Part shown: positions 30,208 to 39,191 of the stretch, piece after piece
Numbering within the stretch: the stretch's first letter is position 1
How the letters are laid out: each line of letters opens with the position of its first letter
Source: Gammaproteobacteria bacterium
Lineage (GTDB): Bacteria; Pseudomonadota; Gammaproteobacteria; Steroidobacterales; GCA-2729495
NCBI GenBank assembly: GCA_021773815.1
Contig: JAJFJS010000146.1
Coordinates: forward strand, 1-55,950
DNA length: 55,950 nt
Direction of reading: 5' to 3'
Notes under the pieces: generated by a model
Told to the model about the DNA's origin: nothing
Databases searched by the model: none
What the model saw: the letters and a program-made list of their open reading frames with translations, nothing else
Made by a program: the position numbers and the translations under genes

Positions 30208-30979
30208 GAAGTTGCTCCAGCAACCGACGCGTCTCTACCGACTCGGGAAAATCAAAACGCAGCCGGTTGCCAAATTCGTCGGCAGCTCTGAAATCTTCCA
30301 TCGCGTTTTCGATGCGTACACCCAGCCACAGGGCGGCGGGTGAAGGCGCGGTGACCGTCAGATGACGCTGCAGGAATGCACGCGACTGCAGGTGATTGCC
30401 ACGCTGGAACGACACATCGGCGAGCTGAAACAGCGCTTCGGGGTACGTCGGATCGGCCGCCAGGGCGGTACGCAGGTAGTCCTCCGAGCGCGCCAGATCG
30501 ATTCCCTTCACGCAGGCACCGGCATTCGTGAACAACATTGCCTTGTTCGAGTACTGCGTCGACAACGGGACCGACAGCGCCCGATCGAACAGTTTCAGCG
30601 CCTCGGTGCGACCGCTCTCCTGACGACACAAATAGGCGGCCAGGCCGTTGAGCGCGTCGGGATTCGCCGGAGCCAGCGCGACGGCCCGACGGTAATTGCG
30701 TTCCGCCCCCGGCGCGTCGCCCAGATTCTGATAGACGAGGCCGAGCGCCGTATGGGCAATGACGTTATCCGGATCCTGCGCAACGGCGCGCTCCAGCTTC
30801 ACCTGCGCGGACTGCCAGTCGCCCTGACGAAGATAGCCGATACCCAGTTGCACATTGAGATCGGAGGCCTCACCCGGTTGTTCGACGGGCTGGCGGCGCC
30901 CCGTCGTTTCCGTCACGCAGGCGCCCAGCATCAGAGACGAAATCACCGCTGTCACGACGGCAAGGCAAACTGGCTTCAT
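30194..30979 (-). CDS. pilF: Type IV pilus biogenesis/stability lipoprotein PilF (PilW)
   Basis: 261 residues. Lipoprotein signal ends MLGAC; six TPR-like units follow (LNVQLGIGYLRQGDWQSAQVKLERAVAQDPDN, AHTALGLVYQNLGDAPGAERNYRRAVALAPANPDAL, YPEALFQLADVSFQRG). It is the pilotin for the outer-membrane secretin of type IV pili. No pilin gene is in the window. Its start overlaps the rlmN stop (ATGA). Confidence 0.93.
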   Translation of the reverse strand: MKPVCLAVVTAVISSLMLGACVTETTGRRQPVEQPGEASDLNVQLGIGYLRQGDWQSAQVKLERAVAQDPDNVIAHTALGLVYQNLGDAPGAERNYRRAVALAPANPDALNGLAAYLCRQESGRTEALKLFDRALSVPLSTQYSNKAMLFTNAGACVKGIDLARSEDYLRTALAADPTYPEALFQLADVSFQRGNHLQSRAFLQRHLTVTAPSPAALWLGVRIENAMEDFRAADEFGNRLRFDFPESVETRRLLEQLRDDG

Positions 30980-32070
30980 TGCAACGGACCCTGTGCTGTC
31001 TTGTCCCCAAGCGGCGAGAGAACGCGATTACTGACCTGGCCGGCCAGTTGGCCGCAGGCGGCGGCAATATCGTCCCCGCGCGTCTTGCGAGTCACGGTGA
31101 TAATACCCGCGTCGAGCAGAATCTGCCGAAAACGGTCGACGACCGGCGGGGACGAACGACGATATGCGCTGCCCGGAAAATCATTAAACGGAATCAGGTT
31201 CACTTTGGCCGGGCGGTTGGCAAGCAGCCGCGCAAGTTCGCGGGCCTGCTCCTCACTGTCATTGACGCCGGCGAGCATCACATACTCAAAAGTCACGTCC
31301 TGCAGATTCGCCGCGCGCGCATAGTCCCAGCATGCCGCCAGCAACTCGGCGATCGGATGACGCCGATTGATCGGCACCAGGACATCGCGCAGCGCATCGT
31401 TCGGTGCATGCAGCGACACCGCCAGCGCGACATTCGACTCCTCGCCAAGCTTCCTGAGCTGGGGCACCAGCCCCGACGTACTGACGGTCACGCGGCGGCG
31501 CGACAGGCCGAAACCGAAGTCGTCGAGCAGCACATCGACGGCCTTGACGACCGCGCGCAGATTGGCCAGGGGCTCGCCCATGCCCATGAACACGACATTG
31601 GTAATCCGCGGCCCATCGATGCCGCCGAGTTCCCGGCGCGCCAGCATTACCTGGCCGATGATTTCCGCGGCGCTCAGGTTGCGATTAAATCCCTGCCGAC
31701 CGGTGGCACAAAACGGACAATCCATTGCGCAGCCAACCTGTGACGACACGCACAGCGTGCCGCGCCCTTCTTCGGGAATAAACACGGTCTCGATCGCCTG
31801 ACCGCCGCCCGCCGCAAGGCGCCACTTGGTCACGCCGTCTGCGGCATCCTGCCGGTCCTGCACGACGGGCAGAGCGAACTCGATACGATCACCCAGCGAA
31901 TCCCTTAGCGACTTGCTGAGATCCGTCATGTCCTCGAGTCGCAGCACCGAACGACCGTATACCCACTGCATCATCTGCCGGGCACGGAACGAGCGTTGGC
32001 CCATATCCGTGAACAGATGCTCGAGATCCGCACGCGGCATGCCCAGCAGGTTGATCGGGTACGTGGTCAT
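30976..32070 (-). CDS. rlmN: 23S rRNA/tRNA adenine-C2 methyltransferase RlmN
   Basis: 364 residues; radical-SAM enzyme methylating A2503 of 23S rRNA and A37 of some tRNAs. The cluster motif CAMDCPFCATG is present, as are SSQVGC, GMGEPLANL and VSLHAPNDALRDVLVPINRRHP; the C-terminal part holds the second methylating Cys near AAACGQLA. The ATG at 32070 (MTTYPINLLGM) is chosen over the longer frame to 32277, which would run inside ndk. It starts 16 nt after ndk. Confidence 0.96.
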   Translation of the reverse strand: MTTYPINLLGMPRADLEHLFTDMGQRSFRARQMMQWVYGRSVLRLEDMTDLSKSLRDSLGDRIEFALPVVQDRQDAADGVTKWRLAAGGGQAIETVFIPEEGRGTLCVSSQVGCAMDCPFCATGRQGFNRNLSAAEIIGQVMLARRELGGIDGPRITNVVFMGMGEPLANLRAVVKAVDVLLDDFGFGLSRRRVTVSTSGLVPQLRKLGEESNVALAVSLHAPNDALRDVLVPINRRHPIAELLAACWDYARAANLQDVTFEYVMLAGVNDSEEQARELARLLANRPAKVNLIPFNDFPGSAYRRSSPPVVDRFRQILLDAGIITVTRKTRGDDIAAACGQLAGQVSNRVLSPLGDKTAQGPLQ

Positions 32071-32086
32071 TCGGCGATGCGCGCGA

Positions 32087-32518
32087 TCAACGCGTGCGCG
32101 GACAGATCTGGTCGTCGGTAAAAAAGAATGCAATCTCTTCACGCGCCGTATCCGACCCGTCGGAACCATGCACGACGTTTTCTTCGATACTCGACGCGAA
32201 ATCCGCGCGGATCGTACCGGGATCGGCATCCGCAGGATTGGTCGCACCCATGATCTCACGATTTTTCGCGATCGCATTCTCGCCTTCGAGCACCTGCACC
32301 ACGACGGGACCGGACATCATGTAGGCGACGAGGTCTTTGTAGAACGGTCGTTCCCTGTGCACGCCGTAAAAACCCTCGGCCTGCTCACGGCTCAGGTGCA
32401 GCATGCGGGCGGCGACGATCTGCAGACCCGCCGCCTCGAAACGACGATAGACCTCGCCGATCAGATTCTTCTCGACGCCGTCGGGTTTAACAATGGAAAA
32501 GGTACGTTCGATAGCCAT
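32087..32518 (-). CDS. ndk: Nucleoside diphosphate kinase
   Basis: 143 residues, full length. It transfers the gamma phosphate between nucleotides through a phospho-His. Visible: [15 protein letters not shown] at the start, the catalytic His in ENVVHGSDG (near residue 118), and [15 protein letters not shown]. The ATG at 32518 has AGGAAG 5 nt upstream. In Pseudomonas-type genomes ndk follows the isc genes, as here. Confidence 0.96.
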   Translation of the reverse strand: MAIERTFSIVKPDGVEKNLIGEVYRRFEAAGLQIVAARMLHLSREQAEGFYGVHRERPFYKDLVAYMMSGPVVVQVLEGENAIAKNREIMGATNPADADPGTIRADFASSIEENVVHGSDGSDTAREEIAFFFTDDQICPRTR

Positions 32519-32553
32519 GAAAACTTCCTGTTGGTTCTTCGCAAAGACTGATA

Positions 32554-32877
32554 CTAGATACTGAAACTCTCGCCACACCCGCATTCGCCGGTCGACTTCG
32601 GATTGCGAAACCTGAACGCCTCGTTCAGACCCTCGCGGACATAATCGATCTGCGTGCCGTCGATCAGTTCGAGGCTCTGCCTGTCGACCAGCACCCGAAC
32701 ATCATCGATTTCGAAAACGACATCGTCCGCACCGATTTCGTCCGCATAATTGACGACATACGCAAAACCCGAGCATCCCGTCTTTTTAACGCCCAACCGC
32801 AGGCCGATGCCGTTCCCGCGCTTGGCGAGAAACGTTCGGATCCGATCGGCGGCGCTGTCGGTCAACGTGATTGCCAT
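32554..32877 (-). CDS. iscA: A-type iron-sulfur carrier IscA
   Basis: 107 residues. It carries the three conserved cysteines: one in KTGCSGFAY and two in GECGCGESF. The N-terminus is [11 protein letters not shown] and the middle holds [26 protein letters not shown]. It delivers iron or clusters to apo-proteins. The ATG at 32877 has GGAA 7 nt upstream; the longer reading to 32961 extends into the iscU end. Unlike the degenerate IscU upstream, IscA looks fully intact. Confidence 0.92.
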   Translation of the reverse strand: MAITLTDSAADRIRTFLAKRGNGIGLRLGVKKTGCSGFAYVVNYADEIGADDVVFEIDDVRVLVDRQSLELIDGTQIDYVREGLNEAFRFRNPKSTGECGCGESFSI

Positions 32878-32905
32878 CTGATTTCCCTGAAAAGCGGTCG
32901 GACGC

Positions 32906-33295
32906 CTATTGCCGACCAAGCCGTCTATTGTCCCAAGCTGCAAGGCCCCTGCGCAAGGCATCTTCGATCACGAGGAACCGCCCCATCTTGGCGGCCGGCG
33001 CTGCGAGCTCCGCCACCAGATCGGCCGGCCGGATCTCGCCCTGCGCCTCGACCGGAGCCCCGGTCAGCCGCTCGGCCACGAGACTGCAGGCCGCGATGGT
33101 ATGCGGGCAGCCAAATGCCTGAAATCGCACTGCGGCGATCTGGCCGCCCTTGATGCCGAGGTGAAACACGACCTCGGTGCCTTGCTCGCGCTGCCCGGCA
33201 CGGCCAATCAGGATCTGGTCGTAGCCATCCGCCAGCGTCCCGACATGCCGCGGTTCGGTGAAATGTCGCATGACGAGCGCCGAGTATTGGTTCAT
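32906..33295 (-). CDS. IscU-like scaffold protein lacking most cluster ligands
   Basis: 129 residues aligning along its length with IscU ([19 protein letters not shown] at the start, [35 protein letters not shown]). Canonical IscU coordinates its cluster with C37, C63, H105 and C106. Here the GAPACGD loop reads GRAGQREQG with no cysteine, C63 is kept, and the KIHCS motif reads KMGRF (Gly and Arg in place of His and Cys). A new Cys is at position 70. Cluster assembly of the usual kind is therefore unlikely. Starts by a 4-nt overlap with iscS. Either a decaying scaffold or a persulfide acceptor; the frame is intact. Confidence 0.85.
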   Translation of the reverse strand: MNQYSALVMRHFTEPRHVGTLADGYDQILIGRAGQREQGTEVVFHLGIKGGQIAAVRFQAFGCPHTIAACSLVAERLTGAPVEAQGEIRPADLVAELAAPAAKMGRFLVIEDALRRGLAAWDNRRLGRQ

Positions 33296-34473
33296 GCGAG
33301 GGCGATCCCGGCAGACGGTGCAATGGCGCGCAGATGTCCGACGGCACCGTGGAACGTTGCGATCGCACGGTCGATGTCCGCGGCGGTCGTCGGCCGCCCG
33401 AGGCTGAATCGCACGCTGGCCCGCGCCAGTTGGTCGGAACGACCGAGACTGCGCAACACCGCGGACGGCGCATCATCGAGAGTCGTGCAGGCAGAACCCG
33501 CCGACACGGCCAGGTCGTGCAGCGCCAGGTGCAGACTCTCGCCCTCAACGCCGGTGACGCTGACATTCAGGATGTGCGCGACGCAGCGCTCAGGGTCTCC
33601 GTTCCGCAGCACCCCGGGCAACGCGCCGATCCCGGTCCACAAACGATCACGCAGCGCACTGATCCGCGTCGCGTCCTTCGTACGCCGCCCGGCGACAATG
33701 CGACAGGCCTCGCCCATGCCGACGACCTGATGCGTTGGCACTGTCCCCGGCCGCAGTCCCCGCTCCTGCCCGCCGCCGAACATCAGCGGCTCGACCCGGC
33801 GAATCCTGTCGCGATTCAGATAGAGCGCGCCGATGCCCTTGGGGCCGTACATTTTCTGCGCCGACAGCGATGCAAGGTCAATCGACTGGACCATCACATC
33901 GACGGGCAGATGCGCGGCACTCTGCGCGGCATCCACGTGAAACAGCACATCACGGGCGCGGCATACGGCGCCGATCGCCGCGATGTCCTGGATGACGCCG
34001 ATCTCGTTGTTCACGTGCATGATCGAAACCAGCACGGTCTCCGGCGTCAGCGCCGCCTCGACCACGGCGGGATCAATGATGCCGCCGGCATCCGGGGCCA
34101 GGCGCGTGACGGTGAATCCATTCCGCTCGAGGTAGCCGCAGGCGTCCAGCACGGCCGGATGCTCGGTTAGCGCAGTCACGACATGCCGGCCAACGCCGGA
34201 TCGATAGCGGGCTGCGCCGATGACCGCGAGGTTGTCGGCCTCGGTCGCGCCCGAGGTCCAGATTATGTCATCGGCGACCGCGCCGATCAGCGCCGCGACC
34301 TGTCCGCGCGCCTGTTCGACCCGCGCCTCTGCCGCGCGGCCGAAGGCATGCAGGCGCGAGGCCGGGTTGCCGAACGCCTCGGCGTCGGACAGGCAGGCGC
34401 TCATCGCACGGGCGACGTCCGGATCAACCGGCGTCGTCGCCGCATAATCGAGGTAAACGGGCCAGGATGTCAT
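33292..34473 (-). CDS. iscS: Cysteine desulfurase IscS (divergent)
   Basis: 393 residues, PLP enzyme that takes sulfur from cysteine. PLP Lys is K207 (SLSAQKMYGPKG) and the persulfide Cys is C329 (GSACTTLDD); TEHPAVLD and FHVDAAQSA are normal. At position 206, just before the PLP lysine, Q replaces the usual His of the SGHK motif. The C-terminus ends about ten residues short of E. coli IscS and lacks its closing SIEWAHH, part of the IscU contact. Overlaps trmJ and the IscU-like gene by 4 nt each. Confidence 0.92.
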   Translation of the reverse strand: MTSWPVYLDYAATTPVDPDVARAMSACLSDAEAFGNPASRLHAFGRAAEARVEQARGQVAALIGAVADDIIWTSGATEADNLAVIGAARYRSGVGRHVVTALTEHPAVLDACGYLERNGFTVTRLAPDAGGIIDPAVVEAALTPETVLVSIMHVNNEIGVIQDIAAIGAVCRARDVLFHVDAAQSAAHLPVDVMVQSIDLASLSAQKMYGPKGIGALYLNRDRIRRVEPLMFGGGQERGLRPGTVPTHQVVGMGEACRIVAGRRTKDATRISALRDRLWTGIGALPGVLRNGDPERCVAHILNVSVTGVEGESLHLALHDLAVSAGSACTTLDDAPSAVLRSLGRSDQLARASVRFSLGRPTTAADIDRAIATFHGAVGHLRAIAPSAGIALA

Positions 34474-35267
34474 TCGTTTGCGTCCGGGTCGTCGGTCGCG
34501 GACGGCGAACGACCCGATCCGGGCGCCAGCGAACTCAGGATGCCGCGCATGATATTGAGCTCCCGCTCATCGAGCCGGGCGCGATTGAACAGGCGCCGCA
34601 ACCTGCGCATCAACACGCGCGGGTTGTCGGGCCGCAGGAAACCGCTGTCGATCAGCACGCGCTGCAAATGCTCATAGAACAACTCGACGTTGCCGGCCGC
34701 GGCCGGGACGCCGTCACCTTCTTCCCGCGACCCATCCTCTTCGTCCGACGGGCCGTCGACGCCGATTGCCCCGCGCACTTCGTACGCGATGATCTGCACC
34801 GCCATGGCCAGGTTCAGCGAACCATAGTCCGGATTGGTCGGTATGTAGACCAAAGCGTTGCAACGATCCATCTCGGTGTTCGTCAGCCCGGCACGCTCGG
34901 CGCCGAAGACGATCGCGACCGGCCGGCGACGGCTGGAGGCGACGACCTCCGCCGCACAGGCACGCGGATCGAGTTCCGGCCACGCCAGTTTCCGGCGTCG
35001 GGCGCTGGCGCCGACGACGAACCCGCAACCCTCGATCGCCTCGGCCAGCGTCGGCACGACCCGGGCCGCCAGCAAGACATCCAGCGCGCCGGACGATCGG
35101 GCCCTGGCGACGCCGTCGATTTCACAGGCAGGGTTGACCACCACCAGATCGGAAAATCCCATCGTCTTGATGGCGCGCGCAGCAGCGCCGACGTTGCCCG
35201 GGTGGGTCGGTTCGAACAAGACGAAGCGGACGGGAAAATCTGACACTGGATTCGGGTCGCGGGTCAT
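34470..35267 (-). CDS. trmJ: tRNA (cytidine/uridine-2'-O-)-methyltransferase TrmJ
   Basis: 265 residues, SPOUT fold: VRFVLFEPTHPGNVGAAARAIKTMGF at the start, IVFGAERAGLTNTEMDRCN and YIPTNPDYGSLNLAMAVQIIAYEVR in the knot, then a helical tail. It methylates position 32 of several tRNAs. The ATG at 35267 is preferred; a TTG at 35273 would add two residues. It heads the isc cluster, as in E. coli, but iscR between trmJ and iscS is missing. Confidence 0.95.
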   Translation of the reverse strand: MTRDPNPVSDFPVRFVLFEPTHPGNVGAAARAIKTMGFSDLVVVNPACEIDGVARARSSGALDVLLAARVVPTLAEAIEGCGFVVGASARRRKLAWPELDPRACAAEVVASSRRRPVAIVFGAERAGLTNTEMDRCNALVYIPTNPDYGSLNLAMAVQIIAYEVRGAIGVDGPSDEEDGSREEGDGVPAAAGNVELFYEHLQRVLIDSGFLRPDNPRVLMRRLRRLFNRARLDERELNIMRGILSSLAPGSGRSPSATDDPDANE

Positions 35268-35276
35268 CAGCAAAGA

Positions 35277-35291
35277 GCGCTATTTTAGCGC
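35277..35291 (-). promoter_or_regulatory. Palindrome overlapping the trmJ -10 region
   Basis: GCGCTA and TAGCGC arms surround TTT (35277-35291), so the minus strand contains TAAAAT, a plausible -10, inside a perfect inverted repeat 10 nt before the trmJ start. This is where a repressor or a strong start would act. It resembles no known IscR site that I recognise. The rest of the 137-nt divergent gap to suhB holds a plus-strand TACAAT near 35373, a possible suhB -10. Confidence 0.35.
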
Positions 35292-35410
35292 GCCTGCGCC
35301 GGCGCGCGCAGTCACGACCGCCGACGACGGAATATTGTCGTGCCAGCCTCCGTTGCAACCCGTACAATACCGCCCCTGCCGTCGCAACCGTCCGACCCGA
35401 GCCAGCCCCG

Positions 35411-36199
35411 ATGCAAGCCCTCCTGAACATCGCCGTCAAGGCGGCCCGCCGCGCCGGCGAGATCGCCATTCGCCAGCTCCGGCGCATCGATGAGATCCAG
35501 GTGCAAAGCAAGGGGACCAATGATTTCGTCACGCAGACCGACCGGGCCGCCGAAGAAACCATCATCGCGACGATCCGCGAGTATTACCCCGACCATGCCT
35601 TTCTCGCCGAAGAAAGCGGCGTCCAGGGGCAGGGTGATTTCACGTGGATTATCGATCCGCTCGACGGCACGACGAATTTCATACACGGTCTGCCGATTTT
35701 TTCCATATCGATTGCGCTGCGAATCAGCGGTCGCCTGTCGGTCGCCGTCGTCTATGACCCGAACCGGCAGGAGATCTTCACCGCCATCCGCGGCCGCGGC
35801 GCGCAGCTCGACGGCCGCCGGATTCGCGTCAGTGGTCGCCGCGGACTGGAAGGCGCACTGATCGGCACGGGTTTTCCGTACCGGTCACACGACAAGATGT
35901 CGTCCTACCTGGCAATGCTCGAACAGGTACTGCTGAATACGGCCGGCGTCCGCCGCCCGGGTTCGGCGGCGCTGGATCTGGCCTATATTGCCGCCGGCCG
36001 CCTGGACGGATTTTGGGAATTCGGGCTGCAGACCTGGGATATCGCCGCCGGGACACTGCTGATCCGCGAGGCCGGCGGCCTGATCAGCGAACTCGAGGGC
36101 AAGGAAGATTACCTGACCACGGGCAATGTCATCGCCGGCAGCCCGCGGGTACATGCCGCATTGACGAAATTGCTGGCGCCGCACCTGCCGGCGAGTTAA
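35411..36199 (+). CDS. suhB: Inositol-1-monophosphatase family protein SuhB
   Basis: 262 residues. Metal and catalytic motifs: FLAEESG, WIIDPLDGTTNFIHGLP (the WxxDPxDGT signature) and LQTWDIAAGTLLIREAGG. SuhB hydrolyses myo-inositol-1-phosphate and in E. coli also takes part in rRNA transcription antitermination. It is divergent from trmJ, as in E. coli, and converges with secF across 178 nt where no clear terminator was found. Confidence 0.95.
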   Translation: MQALLNIAVKAARRAGEIAIRQLRRIDEIQVQSKGTNDFVTQTDRAAEETIIATIREYYPDHAFLAEESGVQGQGDFTWIIDPLDGTTNFIHGLPIFSISIALRISGRLSVAVVYDPNRQEIFTAIRGRGAQLDGRRIRVSGRRGLEGALIGTGFPYRSHDKMSSYLAMLEQVLLNTAGVRRPGSAALDLAYIAAGRLDGFWEFGLQTWDIAAGTLLIREAGGLISELEGKEDYLTTGNVIAGSPRVHAALTKLLAPHLPAS

Positions 36200-36377
36200 C
36201 CCGGCAGGTCCACCAACCGCCCGGTCGCCGGCGGGATATACCACCGTCCCGGCGCGATTCGGCAACGGCAGGGTTGCGCAGCGGGTACGACTGGCGGATT
36301 ACACTTCACCCGGTCGGACAACGGCCGCATAGCATCCTGATTCCGGGGTGGGCTCGGTACGCGGCCGACAACAGCCC

Positions 36378-37313
36378 TTACGGCATATCGTCGATCGCTT
36401 CCTTGTCGATCTTCTTCGGCAACAGGTCTTCAGTCGTCACATCGAGCGCCAGCGCGGACGCACTGGCCGTATAAATCGATGAATAGGTGCCGATGACAAT
36501 ACCGATGATCAGCGCCATCGAGAATCCGCGGACAGCCTCGCCGCCCAGGAACAGCAGCGCCATGAGGACGAACAGCGTCGTCATGCTCGTGATCACCGTC
36601 CGGCCGAGCATCTGGTTGATCGATTCATTCATGATCGATTCGGCGCCCTGCTGTTTGATGAGTCGAAAATTTTCCCGGATCCGGTCGAACACGACGATCG
36701 TATCGTTGAGCGAGTAGCCGATCACGGCCAGGATCGCCGCGAGCACCGAAAGATCGAACGGCAACGCGAAAATCGAGAACATGCCGATCGTGATGATGAC
36801 GTCATGGACGAGCGCGACGACTGAACCGACAGCGAACTTCCACTGGAAGCGGATCATGATATAGATCAGGATCATGATGACGGCAAACAGCATCGCGAGT
36901 CCGCCGCGCTCGGTCAGTTCCTTGCCGACCTGGGGCCCGACGAATTCCGCGCGACGCAATTCGACGCCGGCATCGCCGTCGGCGAGCAGGGCCAGAATCT
37001 GATCGCCGACCTGCCCGCTGTCGACACCCTCCTCCGGCAACACGCGAATCAGCACATCGGTCGCCGTACCGAAATTCTGCACAAGCGCGTTGTCAAAACC
37101 GCCGGCCGTCAGCCGCGAACGAATCTCGGTGAGTTCGGCGGGCGCCGAGTAACTGACCTCGAGTAGTACGCCGCCGGTGAAGTCGATACCGAGATTCAGG
37201 CCGCGCGTAAACAAGGAAACAATGCTGACGACGATCAGCACGGCAGACAGGATCGCCGCGATCCGGCGCTTGCCCAGAAAATCGATCGTCGTCTGTGTCG
37301 AGATGAGCTGCAT
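36378..37313 (-). CDS. secF: Protein translocase subunit SecF
   Basis: 311 residues, six transmembrane helices. TM1 (about 15-37, IAAILSAVLIVVSIVSLFTRGL), GIDFTGGVLLEV, a periplasmic P1 region, and the SecDF signature FDRIRENFRL after VIGYSLNDTIVVFD. With SecD it uses the proton gradient to help complete protein export. The ATG is 12 nt after the secD stop. Confidence 0.96.
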   Translation of the reverse strand: MQLISTQTTIDFLGKRRIAAILSAVLIVVSIVSLFTRGLNLGIDFTGGVLLEVSYSAPAELTEIRSRLTAGGFDNALVQNFGTATDVLIRVLPEEGVDSGQVGDQILALLADGDAGVELRRAEFVGPQVGKELTERGGLAMLFAVIMILIYIMIRFQWKFAVGSVVALVHDVIITIGMFSIFALPFDLSVLAAILAVIGYSLNDTIVVFDRIRENFRLIKQQGAESIMNESINQMLGRTVITSMTTLFVLMALLFLGGEAVRGFSMALIIGIVIGTYSSIYTASASALALDVTTEDLLPKKIDKEAIDDMP

Positions 37314-37325
37314 GGTAGTGCCGAC

Positions 37326-39170
37326 CTAGATCGACAGGCCCTCCAAATTACGTCTGCCGTAGATCAGGTTTACAAGGGCCCGGGTGCCGATGATCGCCGT
37401 AAACATCGACGTGATGATGCCCAGCGACAGCGTGACGGCAAAGCCCTTGATTGGACCCGTGCCGAAGGCGAACAGCACGATGGCAGCGATCAGCGTCGTG
37501 AGATTGGCGTCGGCAATCGTCGACAACGCCTTCTCATACCCGGCGTGGATACTCGCCTGCGGCGAGTTGCCGTTACGCAATTCCTCGCGGATACGCTCGA
37601 AAATCAGCACATTGGCGTCAACGGCCATGCCGACCGTCAGCACGATGCCGGCGATACCCGGCAGCGTCAGCGACGCCTGCAGCAGCGACAGCAGCGCGAC
37701 AACAAGCACGAGGTTCGCCAATAGCGCGAGATTCGCCACGAGGCCGAAAATTCGGTAGTACACCAGCATGAAGACGGCAACGAGCGCGAGGCCGATGAGA
37801 ATTGCGCGCTTACCCTTGTCGATATTGTCGTGCCCGAGGCTCGGGCCGATCATGCGGCCCTCGACCTTGTAGATCGGCGCGGCCAGCGCTCCGGCGCGCA
37901 GCAACAGCGAGAGATCGCGCGCCTCGACGACATCGAGCCCCGTAATCTGAAAATTGCTGCTGAATACGCCCTGGATGGTGGCAATATTGATAACTTCTTT
38001 ATCTTCGCGATTAACCTCGACTATCTCGCCGTCGCGCTCGACGAGGTCACGCTTCTGTTCGACAAACACGACCGCCATCGGCTTGCCGAGATTGCTCTTC
38101 GTGGTATCGAGCATCTCGCGCGACCCTTTCGAATCGAGCCGGACGAAGACCGCGGGCTGGCCCTGCGAGAAACCGGATGTCGCATCAACCAGTTGATCGC
38201 CCGATACGATCGTACGCCGCTTCAACAGCACCGGATTGCCGCTGCGATCCTTGTACAACTCGCAACCGATCGGCGCACGCCCGCGGCGCGCCGCCTCGAT
38301 GGCGTTCTCGCCTTCGCAAACGAGACGAAATTCGAGTGTCGCGGTCGCGCCCAGGACGCGCTCGGCCTGCGCCGGATCCTGCACACCGGGCAACTGCACG
38401 ACAATGCGGTCCAGCCCTTGGCGCTGCACGACCGGTTCGGCGACACCGAGCTCGTTGACGCGATTACGTAGCGTGACGGTGTTCTGCTGAATGGCAAAAT
38501 CACGCCGCTGCTTGATCTGATCCTCGGTCATGCGCGCGACGATCACTACATTGCCGCTTTCCGTGCGGCGACTCAGGTCGATGTCGCTATCGACATCGCT
38601 GATCAGATCCTCTGCACGATCGGCGTCCGCCGCATCACCGAGCGTGATGTGTATCGAATCGTTGACGATGCGCGTCTGGCGCTTGATACGGTTCTTGCGC
38701 AGCAATTTGTCGAAATCCGACTCGTATTGCTGCAGCCGCTGAACGACGGCCGCCTCGATGTCCACCTCGAACAGAAAATGCACACCGCCGCGCAGATCGA
38801 GACCGAGGCTCATCGGCCGAAGCCCCAGGGACCGCAGCCATGCCGGTGTGCGCGGCGCGAGCGTCAGGGCGACGACGTAGGCCGCACCGAGGTCGTCGCG
38901 CAGCCTGTCACTGGCCCGCAGTTGCTCCTCGACTCCGTCAAACAGCACGATAACGCGCCCGTCGCGCTCGTACAGGTTCGAGTACGCGATTTCGCTTTCA
39001 TCGAGGGCCAGCGCCACCTGGTCACGTTCGAGTTCGGCCATCGCCGAGCCGCTGTCGCGGGTGATTTGCAGCGCCGGATCGTCGCCGAAAATATTCGGCA
39101 CGGCGACGAGCACGCCGAACGCGATAACGGCAAGGATCAGCAGGTTCTTCCAGGCAGCGTAGTGGTTCAT
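37326..39170 (-). CDS. secD: Protein translocase subunit SecD
   Basis: 614 residues, full length. TM1 near residue 10-27, then a long periplasmic head (GLDLRGGVHFLFEVD, IVVQLPGVQDPAQAERVLGATATLEF), the gating segment and a five-TM C-terminal block with GMAVDANVLIFERIREELRNG and TTLIAAIVLFAFGTGPIKGFAVTLSLGI. The proton-relay Asp in DANVLIFERIRE is present. Forms SecDF with the next gene; 21 nt after yajC. Confidence 0.97.
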   Translation of the reverse strand: MNHYAAWKNLLILAVIAFGVLVAVPNIFGDDPALQITRDSGSAMAELERDQVALALDESEIAYSNLYERDGRVIVLFDGVEEQLRASDRLRDDLGAAYVVALTLAPRTPAWLRSLGLRPMSLGLDLRGGVHFLFEVDIEAAVVQRLQQYESDFDKLLRKNRIKRQTRIVNDSIHITLGDAADADRAEDLISDVDSDIDLSRRTESGNVVIVARMTEDQIKQRRDFAIQQNTVTLRNRVNELGVAEPVVQRQGLDRIVVQLPGVQDPAQAERVLGATATLEFRLVCEGENAIEAARRGRAPIGCELYKDRSGNPVLLKRRTIVSGDQLVDATSGFSQGQPAVFVRLDSKGSREMLDTTKSNLGKPMAVVFVEQKRDLVERDGEIVEVNREDKEVINIATIQGVFSSNFQITGLDVVEARDLSLLLRAGALAAPIYKVEGRMIGPSLGHDNIDKGKRAILIGLALVAVFMLVYYRIFGLVANLALLANLVLVVALLSLLQASLTLPGIAGIVLTVGMAVDANVLIFERIREELRNGNSPQASIHAGYEKALSTIADANLTTLIAAIVLFAFGTGPIKGFAVTLSLGIITSMFTAIIGTRALVNLIYGRRNLEGLSI

Positions 39171-39191
39171 GCGTCGCTTTACCGGCGCCCG

